From JBFWWW01 sp050245975 (GTDB taxonomy: Bacteria > Pseudomonadota > Alphaproteobacteria > Rhizobiales > Hyphomicrobiaceae): a DNA stretch of 5,384 nucleotides. Of this stretch, positions 4,967-5,384 are shown piece after piece. Every line of letters begins with the position of its first letter. Positions within the stretch are counted from its first letter, which is position 1. The notes below the pieces were generated by a model. It was not told the DNA's origin. It saw only the letters and a list, made by a program, of their open reading frames with translations, and did not search any database. Where the stretch lies: the NCBI GenBank assembly GCA_050245975.1, contig JBFWWW010000221.1, positions 1 through 5,384 of the forward strand. The letters run 5' to 3'. The position numbers and the translations under genes were made by a program.

Positions 4967-5260
4967 TCAGGTGCGTCGGCGGCTGCGCGCGATGAACGCG
5001 ATACCGGCCCACAGCACGCCCGCGATGAACTGGGCGGCGAAAAGCCCCGCCATGCCGCGGGCCAGAGACGCAAAAAATCCGGCCATCATCGCCAGCCAGA
5101 GCACGGCGGAACCTGCCACCGCGGCGGCGAAGGCGGCCACGGGAACCTTCTGCCACTGATCGGCCTGCCAGCCGAGCCAAGCCGCAACGGCGATCACGAC
5201 AGGATTGAGCCCCGCCACCGACAATAACGTGGCGAGGTCGACCGGGGGCTGCGCGGGCAT
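4967..5260 (-). CDS. 97-residue membrane protein of unknown function
   Basis: The N-terminus MPAQPPVDLATLLSVAGLNP is followed by three hydrophobic segments: about 18-31 (ending before the conserved-looking GWQADQWQKVP, 30-40), 41-66, and 69-91. It ends with a basic RSRRRT tail. The segment lengths suggest three helices, the first short. The pattern resembles small uncharacterised alphaproteobacterial membrane proteins with a similar AGLNPVV and ADQWQK core; that is recollection rather than a search. The ATG lies 7 bases after the stop of the upstream gene, with GAGG at 5266-5269 overlapping that stop as ribosome site. It forms a tight unit with its two neighbours, so the products probably act together or are at least coexpressed. 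Confidence 0.7.
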   Translation of the reverse strand: MPAQPPVDLATLLSVAGLNPVVIAVAAWLGWQADQWQKVPVAAFAAAVAGSAVLWLAMMAGFFASLARGMAGLFAAQFIAGVLWAGIAFIARSRRRT

Positions 5261-5267
5261 CAGGGCC

Positions 5268-5384
5268 TCACTTCGACTTGGGGCGGCCTTCCAGCTTGTC
5301 CCGCAGCTTCTCTTCCTCGTACTGGATGAACCAGCCGATCATCTGCCGCCACAACGCCTCGCAGAGATCCGGCGGCACGCCGAG
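5268..5384 (-). CDS. Unidentified protein, C-terminal 38 residues
   Basis: The frame is open from the window edge to a TGA at 5268-5270. The visible end contains an amphipathic, probably helical part (CEALWRQMIGWFIQYEEEKL) and a charged tail (RDKLEGRPKSK). There is no membrane segment, so at least this part is soluble. The spacing of 7 bases to the 97-residue membrane protein makes it the upstream member of the same operon. The start and any catalytic or binding domain lie beyond the window, and I do not recognise the family. Confidence 0.65.
   Translation of the reverse strand, partial: LGVPPDLCEALWRQMIGWFIQYEEEKLRDKLEGRPKSK

Overview
This is a high-GC window with compact genes and short intergenic gaps. 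It looks like an alphaproteobacterial chromosome, probably Hyphomicrobiales or a relative. The grounds are the form of the tRNA-Thr(UGU) gene, the base composition, and the small membrane proteins at the right end. That placement is an inference; no phylogenetic marker is complete here.

Left part (1-853). The window opens with the last 59 codons of an rRNA 2'-O-methyltransferase of the RlmB/TrmH (SPOUT) family on the + strand. Convergent to it is a 108-residue secreted protein of unknown function on the - strand, unusually rich in Tyr and Trp. A GC-rich hairpin lies between them and can serve as a terminator, best for the - strand gene. The 213 bases between the secreted-protein gene and the tRNA hold candidate promoters in both directions and two small inverted repeats. 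A complete tRNA-Thr(UGU) gene with encoded CCA follows.

Centre (868-4778). The main unit is a complete tripartite tricarboxylate transporter (TTT) operon on the - strand, in transcription order tctC (periplasmic binding protein), tctB (small membrane subunit), tctA (large membrane subunit). The junctions are tight: a 4-base ATGA overlap for C/B and 1 base between B and A. Divergent from it is an L-aspartate dehydrogenase-type gene (nadX) on the + strand. The 128-base divergent control region contains a 16-base inverted repeat with 7-base arms and a separate 10-base palindrome, both candidate operators. The layout suggests an uptake-plus-enzyme unit: the Tct system imports a small carboxylate or amino acid, and the NadX-type dehydrogenase acts on it, either for catabolism or to feed iminoaspartate to NAD synthesis. 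The substrate cannot be read from the sequence.

Right part (4781-5384). Three tightly packed - strand genes run convergently into nadX with only 2 bases between stop codons: the C-terminal end of an unidentified soluble protein, a 97-residue membrane protein and a 60-residue membrane protein. None has a function I recognise.

No insertion sequence, phage gene, CRISPR array or obvious new defence-type system is visible. The most interesting items are the divergent transporter/dehydrogenase unit with its palindromic control region and the aromatic-rich secreted protein.
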